DNA from: Petunia secreta
Taxonomy: Eukaryota; Streptophyta; Magnoliopsida; Solanales; Solanaceae
Direction: 5' to 3'
Length of the DNA: 64,000 nucleotides
Assembly (NCBI GenBank): GCA_029990175.1
Contig: JARKIP010000005.1
Span: 50,767,001-50,831,000, forward strand
The notes beneath the pieces were generated by a model that was not told the DNA's origin, searched no databases, and worked only from the letters and a program-made list of their open reading frames with translations. Both the position numbers and the translations under genes were made by a program. Positions within the stretch are counted from its first letter, which is position 1, and each line of letters begins with the position of its first letter. This document shows positions 22,171 through 33,790 of the stretch, piece after piece.

Positions 22171-25100
22171 TCAAGGATAGTACTTCTTCAAGAATTTCCC
22201 GTTAATGGGACCAAGTCTTTTTCCTTCAGCATCAATAAGCTTATAAGCACCACTCGAATAGACTTCTTGCACAACATACGGTCCGTCCCATTTTGCAGTG
22301 AACTTGCCCCCAGATTTATGGGAAGTAATGATGGGTCTTCTTACTGCAAGAACTTGATCACCAACTTGGAAAGATCTCGGGCGAACCTTTTTATTGAAAG
22401 CACGAGATAGACGAGCTTGATAACATTCAAGGCTTTGTTGAGCTTCGAGTCTTTTCTCATCGAGAGCCTCCAACTCTTCAAGGCGTAAGCGAGCATTTTC
22501 TTCATCAGTGAGCCCTTCTTGGAGAGCAAGTCTCAAGGATGGTATTTGACGCTCCAGTGGCAACATAGCTTCAACTCCATAAACAAGCGAGTAAGGAGTT
22601 GCTTGCGTTGGTGTGCAGTGAGTTGTCCTATACGCCCATAAAGCTTCTTCCATCCCTTCATGCCAATCTCGCTTGGATTTGGAAGCAACCTTATTAAGCA
22701 AGTTGCACAAGGTCTTGTTGAACGCTTCGGCTAGGCCATTGGCGGCAGCATTGTACATTGAAGATTTGCGCTGCTCGCAGCCAAATAGATCACATATTTT
22801 ATTCATCAGTATATTATCGAATCGCTTGCCATTATCCGTTATTATATAACGAGGGATACCGAAGCGGTAAATAATGTTTACTCAAATGAAGTTTGCAACC
22901 TTCTCCTTCTTTACTTCCTTGAGAGCGACAGCTTCTGCCCATTTTGAGAAGTAATCGATTGCAGCTAATATGAACACGTGTCCTTCAGATGACTTCCGCA
23001 ATGGTCCAACAATGTCTAGTCCCCAAGCATCAAATGGCCAAGACGCGACTGTTGGGTGCAATACTTCGGGTGGTTGATGTATGAAGTTTGCATGGAGCTG
23101 ACAAGCTTTGCATCTCCGAGCATGGTCCAAGCAATCCTTTACCATTGTTGGCCAGTAGTACCCCATCCTTTTTATATGGAAGTGAAGCTTCGGCCCAGAC
23201 TGGTGTGATCCACATACCCCAGAGTGTGCTTCTTCCAGAGCTTGAAGTGTTTCATCATCTCCTAAACATCGCAAAAGTAGTCCCTCGAATGATCTTCTAT
23301 ATAGAGTGTCCTTGTAGTAAAGGAAACAGGGTGCTCTACGACAGATTTCGGCTCTCCTTCTCGGATTTTCTGGAAGGGTTCCGTGACTGAGGTAATCAAT
23401 TATAGGTTTCCGCCAATCTTCCTTCTCAGCCTCGGAAACAGCAACAAGACGCTGAAGTTCATTTTCACCATCCATGCCTTCATCAAATGGTGGTACTACC
23501 CATTTTTGGCAGATAGTAACTTGTGTCTGTTCAGGCAAGGTAAGTGTTGACGCCAAAGCCGCTAAGGCATCAGCTTTCTTATTTTCCTTCCTCGACACAT
23601 GCTGGAGGGTTACATCCCCAAGCCATCCTACTAATTTCTGTGCATAATTGTGATAGGGTTGTAACTCTGGTTTCCTTACCTCATAGCTACCCAGAAGCTG
23701 ATTGATTACCAATTTAGAGTCTCCATATACTTGCAGTTGTAACTGCTTCATGTCGACTACCATTTCGAGGCCAAGTATGAGTGCTTGGTACTCTGCGATG
23801 TTATTAGAGCAACGTTGTGTCAGCGTGAAAGAATATGGGAAAACCTCTCCTTCCGAAGTTACGAAAACTACACCATCCCCAGCTCCATCACAACGTGCAG
23901 CACCGTCGAAATAAATCTTCCACGATGGTTGAACTTCGACGACCATTGCATCTTCATCAGGTAATTCATCAGTGAGCTCCCAATCATCAGGTATCGGATA
24001 GTCTGCCAAGAAGTCTGCTAATGCTTGTCCTTCCACCGCTTTTTGAGGGACGTACACAATCTCAAATTGTTGAAACTGGAGGTACCATCTCACCAGACGA
24101 TCACTAAGAACTGGTTTTGACATCACAAATTTTATAGGATTTTCTTTGGAAATGAGTCGGACGACGTGAGCTTGAAAGTAGTGCTTCAACTTTTGAATAG
24201 AGAAGACTAGTGCCAAACACAACTTTTCGATTGGCAAGTACTTCAACTCATTTGGTGTCATCATCCTACTTAAGTAGTAAAGGAAATTTTCTTTCCCTTC
24301 ACTATTCTCTTGAGCCAAAAGCGCCCCAACAGACCTTTCTTGCGCTGCGATATATAATATCAGTGGCTTTCCAGGTATAGGTGCAGCTAAAACTGGAGGT
24401 TTCATTAGGTACGACTTGATGCTCTCGAATGCATTGCTACAAGCTTGATTCCATTCGAAAGGGACACCTTTCTTCATGAGACGGCTGAATGGTTGACATC
24501 TCCCGGCCAGATTTGAAATGAATCTCCTAAGATACGCCAACTTTCCTTATAGACTCTTTAGTTCATGAATATTTCTAGGCTCAGGCATCTTCAAAATCGC
24601 ATCGACTTTAGCTTGATCAATTTCAATCCCTCGGTGTCGAACAGTGAAACAAAGGAATTTACCAGAAGTAACTCCAAATGCGCACTTTAAAGGATTCATC
24701 CGAAGTTGGTATCTTCGCAATAATTCAAACACTGTTCTCAAGTCTTGTAGGTGATCCTTCTTGTTTCTTGATTTCACCACCAAGTCATCAACATAGCACT
24801 CGACACTTTTGTGGAGCATGCTGTCAAAGATATTTTGCATAGCTCTTTGATAGGTAGCTCCAGCACTCTTCAGGCCAAATGGCTTCACCTTGTAGCAGTA
24901 AATTCCCTTAGGAGTTCGAAATGCTGTGAGTTCTTCATCCTTAGGAGACATACGAATCTGGTTATAGCCAGACGAGCCATCCATAAAGGACATTGCCTCA
25001 TATCCAGTAGTGGCATCAATCATGAGTTCTGGGATGGGGAGTGGAAATTCATCTTTTGGACATGCATTATTGAGATCTCTAAAATCAACACAAACTCGAA

Positions 25101-25863
25101 TTTGGCCATTTTTCTTCATTACAGGGAATATGCTTGAAATCCAAGTAGGATACTTGACTTCCCGAATAAAACCAGCCTCGATAAGCTTGTTGACTTCATT
25201 CTCGATCAAGGGTACCAGCTCTGACCTGAAGCGGCGTTGGCTTTGCTTAACAGGACGAGCACTATTTCTAACCGCCAGATGATGGACCGCTACTTTGGGG
25301 TCTAAACCAGGCATCTCTTTGTAGCTCCAAGCAAAGACATCCCTATACTCCTTCAGCAGCTCTACATAGGCACTTTCTTCATCCTTCATCAGTAAAGCAC
25401 TTATATAGGTGGGTCTTGGTTCTTCATCTGTGCCGAGGTTGATCTCTTTCAATGCGTCAACTGTCGCCTTCACTCCTTCTTCAAGCTCAGGTGGGGCATC
25501 TTTAGCATCTTCATCTTCCTGCAGATCTCCGTCGTTGAAAGATATGTGGTGACACCAAGAAATATCCTCTGACTCATTCTTGACATTATTTGGATATGAA
25601 GCATTCTTCTCTTCTTCTGCGACGACATAATATGAAGATCCTACACTTTCTTCATCTTCCTCACGCTCCTTTGTGTGGACTATAGTGTGAGTCTTTGCCT
25701 TTAACACTTCTCCACATGAAACTACTAGTTTTGCTTGACGCTTCATCCTTGAAGGGTTCAGACTTTGGCAATCTCTTGAAAGGTTTAGGGCGTTAGGAGA
25801 AATGGTAATCTTCGCCTTTACATCACCCTTTTGGAGCTTGTTCCTCTTCTTCAATGGTCCCAA
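22171..25863 (-). pseudogene. Gypsy pol: reverse transcriptase, RNase H, integrase
   Basis: The polyprotein copies element RNA into DNA and inserts it. In order: reverse transcriptase (VCVDFRDLNNACPKD, then YVDD near 24790), RNase H (YIAAQERSVGALLAQ), a second RNase H (IYFDGAARCDGAG, GDSKLVINQLLG), the integrase zinc finger (HSGVCGSH...CKACQ), the integrase core (DIVGPL, DNGKRFD) and the C-terminal PRSFQVGDQVL, ending TGA at 22171. Two in-frame stops interrupt it: TAA near 24545 (SL*GKLAY) and TGA near 22881 (NFI*VNIIY). Apart from these the frame is continuous. It lies in a different frame from the protease-bearing part upstream. Confidence 0.93.
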
Positions 25864-27794
25864 TCTTCAAAGACAGAAGTTCTTGCAGTTGGTACTCCGA
25901 GCCGATCAAAGACAGACTTTCTTTTGTTCGAAGGAACAGACTCATTCTCGGCACCGACATAATTGATGCTTGCCCTCTTTATAGAGATACGAACTGGTGG
26001 GGGTTTTTCGAAGCCCAAGCCTTCACGTGATTTCTTCATTGAACCTTCTGGTAGGAGCTTCCCTAACTTAGATGGTTCGTTGGGATTGTACCCAGCCTTT
26101 GCAAATAGTTTATAAGCATTCGGATCAAAACCCTCGTTTGTGCACTTTGTGGGGAGTGCACTATTCTCCGGCGGATTTCGGGCCACAAACTTTCCAAGCA
26201 AATTTGAGGATAACTTCAAAGCATCAAGCCGCTTGATAGGAAGGGTTAACCCATTCAGCGCGTCACTTTGCAGGTCGGATGATTGGTCTTTCTTCTCCTT
26301 CAGTTTTGGGACGTAGCGGAGCGTAGATCCCGTCTTTTTGCCTGAAGATGCAAAGTATTGCTTATGTGATTTCCTTTTAATAGAGCGGCTTCTATCTTCA
26401 TCCTCTACAACTTTTGCTTTCCCAGCTGCAATCTCAGCCTTTGTTATTGCAATCTTAGGATCCGACGTCTTGGCGATGTTATCAACCCTGACTGCATTCA
26501 CGATATTCTTCAAGTAAAATTTAGCGTCAGCACAGTACGCTTCAGATTCAATGAATGGCTTGTCATCAGCAACAATTTTCTTCTCAATACCCTCTTCGTG
26601 ATACTTAAGGCATTGGTGATAAGTGGATGAGACGACTTTATTCTCATGTATCCACGGCCTTCCCAACAAGATGTTATAGGAAGTCTTTGCATCGATCACA
26701 TGCAACCATGCGCCTGAAGTCATTTCTCCAATAGTGAGGTCTATTTTTGTAGCACCTATGGCCCTTTGCCCCCCTTGGTTGAATCCGTGGATCATCAAAC
26801 GGCTTTCAATCAAATCCTCTCTTGAGATGCCAAGTTCGTTCATTGTGTGAATAGGCAGGATGTTGATTCCGGATCCTCCATCAATCAAGATTCTATTCAC
26901 TCGTTGTTCATTCACATATCCAACCATGAACAACGGACGATTGTGAGGAACTTCCCCAAGTAGGATATCATCACTCGTGAATGTGATCTTTGCTTCACAA
27001 GTATTTGCTTCTCCAGCTATAGATTCGGTGAGTTTTTCTGACTTCGTAGGTGAAGATGGCTCTGGACTTTCATTGTTCTCCTCTACTTTATCAGCATTAC
27101 AACATGAGGCCTTCGTATCATCTTTAGGGATCTTCATGCGGAACCAACTTGGTAGAAACTCCTCTAAGGTTACTGGCTGACGCGACTTTTGGTGATGGTA
27201 AACCTCCACCTTTTCCTCGTGTGGACGTCCGATCGCTTTTTGCTTCCTTGGCTTCCTTACCATCTTCTTCCTTGTTTGTTTCTCAGCTGGTTCGTATCGT
27301 GGGCTTGCCTTACGACGCCTCAGTCGAGTCACCAATATGAAACCATCATCATCTACCTCGAGCGATGCTTTCTTCATACTTTGCTCACACGGCTTTGGGG
27401 GAGAAAATGATCCTTTTGTTGGAACGAGTTCGAAGTCGCCAAACTTGATCATGACATCTTGCCCTTCAAATACTTCAGTGAAGTTGTAGATCACAATAGG
27501 GTCTTGTGAGCCAAAGGTGATGGAAACTTGGTTTGCATTTTCCTTTTCATCTTCGAGTATAATCTCCCCTTTGTCGGCCAACTCCATGACTTTGTCCTTA
27601 AAGACAAAACATTTTTCAAGAGAGTGACCTAAAAGCCGATGGTAGCTGCAGTAGTTTGGATCATTCGTTCTTCCAGCTTCATTAGGACGCTTCATTTCTG
27701 GTAGCTCAATGAGCTTTAGTTCCAGAAGCTCATCGAAGATTGCAGGAACATCAGAATCAAGGAATGGGTATTCCCTATCTTGCATCTCTCTCAA
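25851..27794 (-). pseudogene. Gypsy gag C-terminus and protease region
   Basis: This frame begins REMQDREYPFLD and has a zinc knuckle-like CSYHRLLGHSLEKC (near 27650), basic linkers, and the protease motif LIDGGSGINILP (near 26875). It ends in TGA at 25851, overlapping the pol frame by about 13 bases, so either a programmed shift or a mutation separates them. The protease would cut the polyprotein during particle maturation. Confidence 0.85.
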
Positions 27795-27898
27795 GTTGAT
27801 TTCCGACCTGTCTTATCCTTGAAAGAAGTCGTCTTGACACTTTGTTTCTTGCTAAACTTTGTGGTGAACTTCACAGGCTTGGCATCAACATTCATGGA

Positions 27899-29302
27899 CT
27901 ATTTTCTTTCAACCTTGGGTACCACTTTGCTCCATCTCTTGACTTCTTGCTTGTCTTTTCCCTTGCGAGGTTCGGTGAGTGGTGGCCCTTCTTTTCCAGT
28001 GGATGCCATGCTTAGCTCCATATCATGAGCACGTGTTGCCAACTCTTCAAAAGTCCTTGGCTTTATGCCTTGCAAGATGTAGCGAAGCCCCCAATGCATA
28101 CCTTGAATGCACATCTCAATTCCTGAAGCTTCACTGAGTCTATCTTTGCAGTTGAGACTTGCATTCCTCCATCGCTTGATGAAGTCAATGACTGGTTTTT
28201 CCTTTCGCTGTTGCGTGTTTGTAAGCTCTATCATGCTTACGGTACGCCTTGTACTGTAAAAGCGATTGAGGAACTCATGTTCCAGCTGCTCCCAGCTATC
28301 AATTGAACCAGACTCGAGGTCTGTATACAAATCGAAAGCATTCCCTTTGAGGGAACGGACGAACTGCTTGACGAGATAATCGCCGTAGGTTCCAGCATTG
28401 TTGCATGTCTCAACAAAGTGCGCCACATGCTGCTTCGGGTTTCCTTTGCCATCGAATTGCTGAAATTTTGGGGGTTGATAACCGATGGGCATCTTCAAGC
28501 TATCGATTCTTGCGGTGTATGGCTTTTCATATGCAAGAGAAGACTTGGAAGAAACCTCGTACTTATCCTTGATTATTCCCATAATGAACTCCTCCAGGTT
28601 GTCAATTTGAATCACCCCATCAGCAGAAACTTGGATTTCCTTAGCAGGTGTTACTTGCTTAGCTGGAGTATTAATCACCTCTTGAACTTCTGGACGTTTT
28701 CCTGGTGCATGGCTAGATTCTCCCTCCATCATGCTTTCCATCTTGTTGATGCGAGCGTCTTGATCCTTGACATAGTTTGATAAGCTATTAATCGCCTTTG
28801 TCAAGTTTGCAAGTTGTTCCTCCACTGTTAAAGTATTAGTCGCCATGGCATGCACTGCTATTGGAGATGATGGAGAATAACATGGATTGTCCCATAGATT
28901 GATCTTTGACTGGAATGACTCGCGCGGCGTGGTTGGAGGGGATCCAATGCTTGAAACTTCATCGTCTTTCTTCGCTACTGGACTTCTGGATCTGCAGAGC
29001 CTATGTCGAACCAAAGTGTTTTCAACAATCTCAGCGATATTTTCTCCTTTTTCCAATGGCTCAGTATGTGATCCTGCTCCTTTGGAAGATGAAGAACCGA
29101 AAGTTGGAGTTGATGTGGGTGGCACCTGAAGTGCTTGTTGTCCCATCAAGCTTGCTTTATTTCTTGTAACTGGTCCAAAGCTTCCCTTAGTAGCATTCAT
29201 GCAGCTTTGAACCTCAGAAGAGAACTTGGAATTGGCATCAAGGTCATGAGGCCAGACAGATTTTGCAACGACAGATTTTGAGTTGGTGTTCTTGGAAGCC
29301 AT
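27899..29302 (-). pseudogene. Gypsy gag capsid protein
   Basis: Gag starts at the ATG of MASKNTNSK (29302-29300), about 75 bp after the 5' LTR. The capsid domain (QFDGKGNPKQHVAHF ... FLNRFYSTRR, about 28450-28200) matches the retrotransposon gag fold. The frame ends at TAG (27899) where a continuation is expected. Roughly 25 codons in the same frame follow before a TGA, and the next frame begins at 27794. The gag-pol join is therefore broken here. Confidence 0.9.
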
Positions 29303-29355
29303 CTCAATGTTGCTGAACTTTGTGAGTTGAAAAGTTGAGATGAGAGGTAGAGATT

Positions 29356-29373
29356 GTCCCACTGGGCGTGCCA
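29356..29373 (-). promoter_or_regulatory. Primer-binding site
   Basis: Five bases inside the 5' LTR the minus strand reads TGGCACGCCCAGTGGGAC, the expected position and TGG start of a tRNA primer site. I do not assign the tRNA. Confidence 0.8.
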
Positions 29374-29378
29374 GAATT

Positions 29379-30255
29379 TGTAACAACTAAGTTCGCGTCA
29401 AGAAAATAAATATCGAGACAAGAAAATATTGCAACAATATATTTTATTTATCAAAATATGAGTGTTACAATCTCTATAATTCCTCTGATTCGTCTTTTCA
29501 AAATATTAACTTCAAGGGCTTTTGAGCTTGATCTTGAAGTTCGGACTTGAATTTGGATTTTGATCTTGATCTTGATCTTGACTTGATGAGTTCAAGAGCT
29601 TGGAGCTTTATCTTGAACTTGGTCTTGATCTTGAACTTGTACTTGGATTCAAGGGCTTGAAGCTTGATCTTGAATCTTCGTCTTGATCTCTAGAACTTGT
29701 AGAGAAATATTTGAGTGCTTGCAGCTTTTGTAGAAATCTCTTGCTTTGATCCACGAGCTCTTTCTTGCTTCTTGTTATAGATTCTTGCTTCTGATTTCTT
29801 CTGATCTCAAATGAGAGATTCGACCCCTTTATATAGATATGGGGTGGAGTAGCTACCAAGAAACCCTGACGGGCCTTGGCCCGTGGACCGGCCAATAAGA
29901 TTTAAGCAGTGACAAGGCCGTATTTGATTGGCCATAACATGTCACATGTCCATATGGCGTATTTTCATTGGTCTTGGGGTTTGAATTAGATTGCCACATC
30001 ATTTGACGTGTGGCATGATCCAATTGGCTATTTTATTTGACTTGGCGCACGTCATTTTTGGGCCTCTAGGAAAACTTATATCAATTGGACCTTTGGCTAA
30101 TTTGGGCTAGCCTTTCAAGATTGGACTTTTATTATATTTAAATAATTAGCCTAATTATATTAGCGCATAACACTTATTTGGACCAATATATCTTGAATTT
30201 AATACATAGCCATATTATTTCATGGATTTAAATCCAAAAAAATTATTTGTCTACA
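29379..30255 (-). repeat. 5' LTR of Tat-type Gypsy element
   Basis: An 877-bp LTR that would drive element transcription. It is nearly identical to 18332-19203, with one extra GATCTT unit in the microrepeat near 29570. Confidence 0.95.
29825..29838 (-). promoter_or_regulatory. LTR TATA box
   Basis: CTATATAAAGGGG on the minus strand in mid-LTR, followed by a pyrimidine/AT transition. Likely the core promoter of the element. Confidence 0.6.
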
Positions 30256-30443
30256 GTCATAACATAAAAGCAAACCACCACCTCCAGGCTCCAGGTAAAT
30301 ATGGAAGGCTCATTGTGCCAGCAGGACGATATCATTTACATGATATTTTTCGGTATCGTACACCGAAATATTGGTGTGCTGAGTTATAAAGACCAGTAAG
30401 CATCCTCATTTTGTCCCTAATTACCTACAATAAGTCTAATGAA
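30256..30443. other. Short unassigned spacer between Gypsy and CACTA elements
   Basis: Unique-looking AT-rich sequence with a small palindrome around TTTCGGTATCGTACACCGAAA (30349-30369). No gene seen. Confidence 0.5.
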
Positions 30444-30525
30444 ACTACAACAACAACATATTCAGTGATATCTCACTAATGGAGTTTGAGAAGAGTAAGA
30501 TGTAAGCAGACCTTATCTCCACAAA
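30444..30525. repeat. SINE-like repeat, left half (split by CACTA)
   Basis: CAACAACAACATATTCAGTG...GATGTAAGCAGACCTTATC resembles a very common Solanaceae interspersed repeat (Au-SINE-like, from memory). The right half resumes at 37942 (AGATGGAGAAGCTGTTTTGG). Confidence 0.55.
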
Positions 30526-30544
30526 CACTACTAAAAATCAGGGC

Positions 30545-30905
30545 TTTTCCGACCGCCCATACGGTCGGACAACGGTCGGCTAGGCGACCGTCGTCCGACC
30601 TAAAAAGGCGGTCGGCTAAGTAGTGGTCGCTCACAGCCTTCCGACCGCCGCGGTCGGACGTCGGACCGCACCACGGTCGGACGGCGGTCACCTAGTTTAT
30701 AAGGTGGGAAAAATAATGTTGAACTGGGCGACCGCAGCGGTGGGAGATTGCTCAAAAACTGGAAAAGTGGGCGACCGCAGCGGTGGGCCAGGCGACCGCA
30801 GCGGTGGGCCAGGCGACCGCTGCGGTGGGAAATTGCTTATTTCTGGGCTGGGTAATTGCCAAATTTCGGACCGCTTTCGGACCGCTGCGGTCGGTAGGCA
30901 GTGTA
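30545..30905. repeat. Left subterminal repeats of CACTA element
   Basis: Multiple copies of palindromic CCGC(A/T)GCGG within GCGACCGCAGCGGTGGGCCA (tandem at about 30770-30830) and CCGACCGC-GCGGTCGG blocks. These are candidate binding sites for the element's own protein. Confidence 0.85.
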
Positions 30906-31136
30906 ATACCTGCAATAAAAAACCTGCAATTAGAGCTACACCACCTGTAAAAAACAGAAAAAACAGCACCCAGAAGAAGATAAGGCTTCTCAAGCCTTAA
31001 TAATAGTCTAAACAAGGCTTATTGCCTTTAAATTAGAAAGTTTAACATTTTTGCATAACATATCCAATCCGAATAGCGATCCAAACAAGTTAAAACATGT
31101 CTAAAACAAGTCTAATACATCAACAGTCCATTATCA

Positions 31137-32940
31137 CTACTCCGTTGCCTCAGAACTAGACTCAGCACCCGACTCAGAACCCGACTCAGAACCCGACTCA
31201 GAGCTGTATTGACGTTTGCTCTTGCCTTTCCCCCGGCTCTTGCTCTTGCTCTTGCTCTTGCCCTTGCCCTTGCCCTTGCCCTTGCCCTTGCCCTTGCCCT
31301 TCGTTCCCTTGTCCGCACCACCACACATAATGTTCTGCATCATTTCCCGCATGACTCTCAAATTTTCTTCATTGCGCAAACGGTCTTCTTCACTCTTTCT
31401 CCTAAGCTCTTCGATTTCATTGCGCAAAGAGGCTTCCACCGAGGGATCAATTGAACTAGCAGGAGGAGTGTAAGAGCCAAAACCTGGATTTAGACGTTCT
31501 GAGGCATACTGCGATCCAAGGCCGTAAGCACTTCCCTTCTTTACTCCGCCATTCACCTCCAACCATAGTGCGGTTTCCTCCTCTAGTGTCATTTCAGCTG
31601 GGGCACTGCTACCACACCCGGATGCCTGAGTCGCAATCCTTTCTTCATAGACCGCCATAGCCTTTTCCTGAAAAAAAATTTAATAACAAGAATTAGATTT
31701 ACAAATATTGACGGATTTAATAAGTTTAAAAAATTGAATTTAATAACTTACATATAGCTCTTTAGCGCGTTCTTCGACCCACACTTCTTCTCCTTTTTTG
31801 TTTCTGTATATATGCCTCTTCTTAAACATTTCAGGCACACGAACTGGCCGCCCTTCTTGCCTTTCCTACAAAATTAAAAAGATAACAAGTTAGATAGAAA
31901 ATTAATGTGAGTTACATAAAATAATACATACAATTAATTAATAAGTTACCAATATCATCCGCTGAGTCGCTGAGCTAACCGAACCCCCGGTGTGCAGCGA
32001 TCCACCCTTTTCGGAGGCTCGTGCGGCTTTTCCTTGGGCGCTCCTCTTCTTAAATTCATCACTATCCCAATATTCTAGATATTTTGCCCAAACGTGATCG
32101 TATATCCACTCGGGCTTCTTTCCTTTGGCCCGACAATCATAAATGTTACCTTTCACTCTATCTGCACATTTTCCAAGGAAATTGCTTTCGGCAATGCTAT
32201 TAAATGCAGGATGCCATTTACACTTTGCCTGAAATAATTAAAAATATTAGATTTTTAAAAAAGTGACACTTAACAAAATTATTAAAAAATAAAATATAGT
32301 TATTACCTGAAAATCGTCAAACATGCCCATCTTTACCCTGGAGGGTACCCTACCCCAGGATGGCCATGGCTCAGTCCATCTAGCTTTAATGCATTTGGTG
32401 ATTATGGGAGTAGCCACCATCGAGGGAGTAAAACTAGATAAAAATTTCTAGTGTTAATAAATATACTAAAAAATTAAACTTCATAGTAGGATTAAATACT
32501 TAAAAAATAACAAAAAATAATACTTACCCACGACTACCCTCAGGATAAAGTAATACCCTCCCGTCATCATCATATGATCCTGCAGGACCAATGTAATAAG
32601 GCGAGCTCGGATCATAATACTTAATAGTAGGTGGTACCAAAGGGTCCACCGAGCTCGGATCAGAAGGAGTAGATGATGAAGGGGATGGTGACGGACTGGA
32701 AGATGGCTGAGGCATGGATGATGAACTGATGCCATACGGACGAACAACATAACCAGGCGATGTCGTAGAGGGCATGCCAGGGGGAAAGGCAGGAGGAGGA
32801 GTGAAAAAATCTGGAGCATATGCAGACGGAGGATGTGTAGGAAGCATATGAGGTACAAGTCCAGGAGGAGTAGTATGGCCTGAAGCAGGCGAGGTACTTT
32901 GAACCTTTCTTTTCCCCCTAGCCTTCTCCGAAGATGACAT
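31137..32940 (-). CDS. CACTA second gene: Transposase_24-like protein
   Basis: The spliced model is 32940-32528, 32433-32307, 32228-31950, 31865-31752, 31667-31137, all GT-AG and in frame. It starts MSSSEKARGKRK, followed by a Pro/Ser-rich region. The conserved part reads TKCIKARWTEPWPSWG, CKWHPAFNSIAESNFLGKCADR, GRPVRVPEMFKKRHIYRN and VEERAKELYEKAM, which fits the plant Ptta/En-Spm transposase family. A helical acidic segment, a Gly-Lys repeat (GKGKGKGKGK) and an acidic Ser/Glu tail follow. It likely binds the subterminal repeats and assists TNP2, by analogy with TnpA. The frame is apparently intact. Confidence 0.82.
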
Positions 32941-33060
32941 ATCTGTAAAATAAGCACAATAAATTAGCACAATATAATCAAATTATAATTTTTTATGGAA
33001 TACATTTATAAAGTAGTGCAAATAATTGTAGTAAAGTAAAAACAACCAACTACGAACATG

Positions 33061-33759
33061 TCAATCATCATCATCCGCGTTAAGGTCATCGGCTATTTCC
33101 TCCTCTTCGCTCGTCTCATCGCTGTCAACAAATTCTTCCTCACTTGTTTCAACGTCATCCATATATTCATCCTCCTCGTTAGCCCTAGATGTTCCTTCTC
33201 CAAAATTAGAAGTGTTTTTTCTTCCTCTAACCACCGATTCATCAAACTGTTCATAGATGCCTTCACTATGTTGCAACTGGTCGGCTAATTCAATATCCAC
33301 AATCAAGGGAACGGTAGATACCTCATTTTGATATGCAACATCTAATACATCATCTACTTCCACTCTTCCCACCGGCTTGCCTTTCAACTATTTTAGAACA
33401 GGGGTCTACCCTCGTACCCTTTGGACTCGGATCAAACCACTTGCAACGAAAAAGCACCAATTTTTTACGAGGCCAACCTACTGTAAACTCTATTTCTAAA
33501 ATCTCCTCAATCACACCATAGTAATCAAAGTCTACATCCTGGTCACCAGTACCACCTTTCACACACACACCGGTGTTGTTTGTTTTCTTCCCCAAGGACC
33601 ATTCTCTAGTATGGAACTTGTACCCATTAACAAAGTACTTAGACATCCTCTTGTATTTATAATAAGGCCCGTGAGATATATCATGCAACAATGGGAAGTT
33701 TATGCCGTTATCCGGATTAAGTACCTATATAAAGTTCAAGATAGTTGTACACATTAAAC

Positions 33760-33790
<31 letters not shown>

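Larger units (their letters stand above)
18332..30255 (-). mobile_element. Full-length Ty3/Gypsy retrotransposon, Tat-type
   Basis: An 11.9-kb element on the minus strand with LTRs at 18332-19203 (3') and 29379-30255 (5'), ends TG...CA. A purine tract sits by the 3' LTR and a primer-binding site by the 5' LTR. The flanks are ATCAT and GTCAT, a 5-bp target duplication with one change. Order: gag, protease, reverse transcriptase, RNase H plus a second archaeal-like RNase H, integrase, then a 3-kb repeat-rich spacer. The second RNase H and long 3' spacer fit the Tat lineage. The LTRs differ by roughly a dozen substitutions by eye, so insertion was recent. Stops and frame breaks make this copy non-autonomous. 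Confidence 0.93.

Noticed and set aside
31209..31473. Plus-strand Leu/Ala and Leu/Pro frames opposite the CACTA second gene
   Set aside because: They mirror the Gly-Lys hexamer repeat of the real minus-strand exon.
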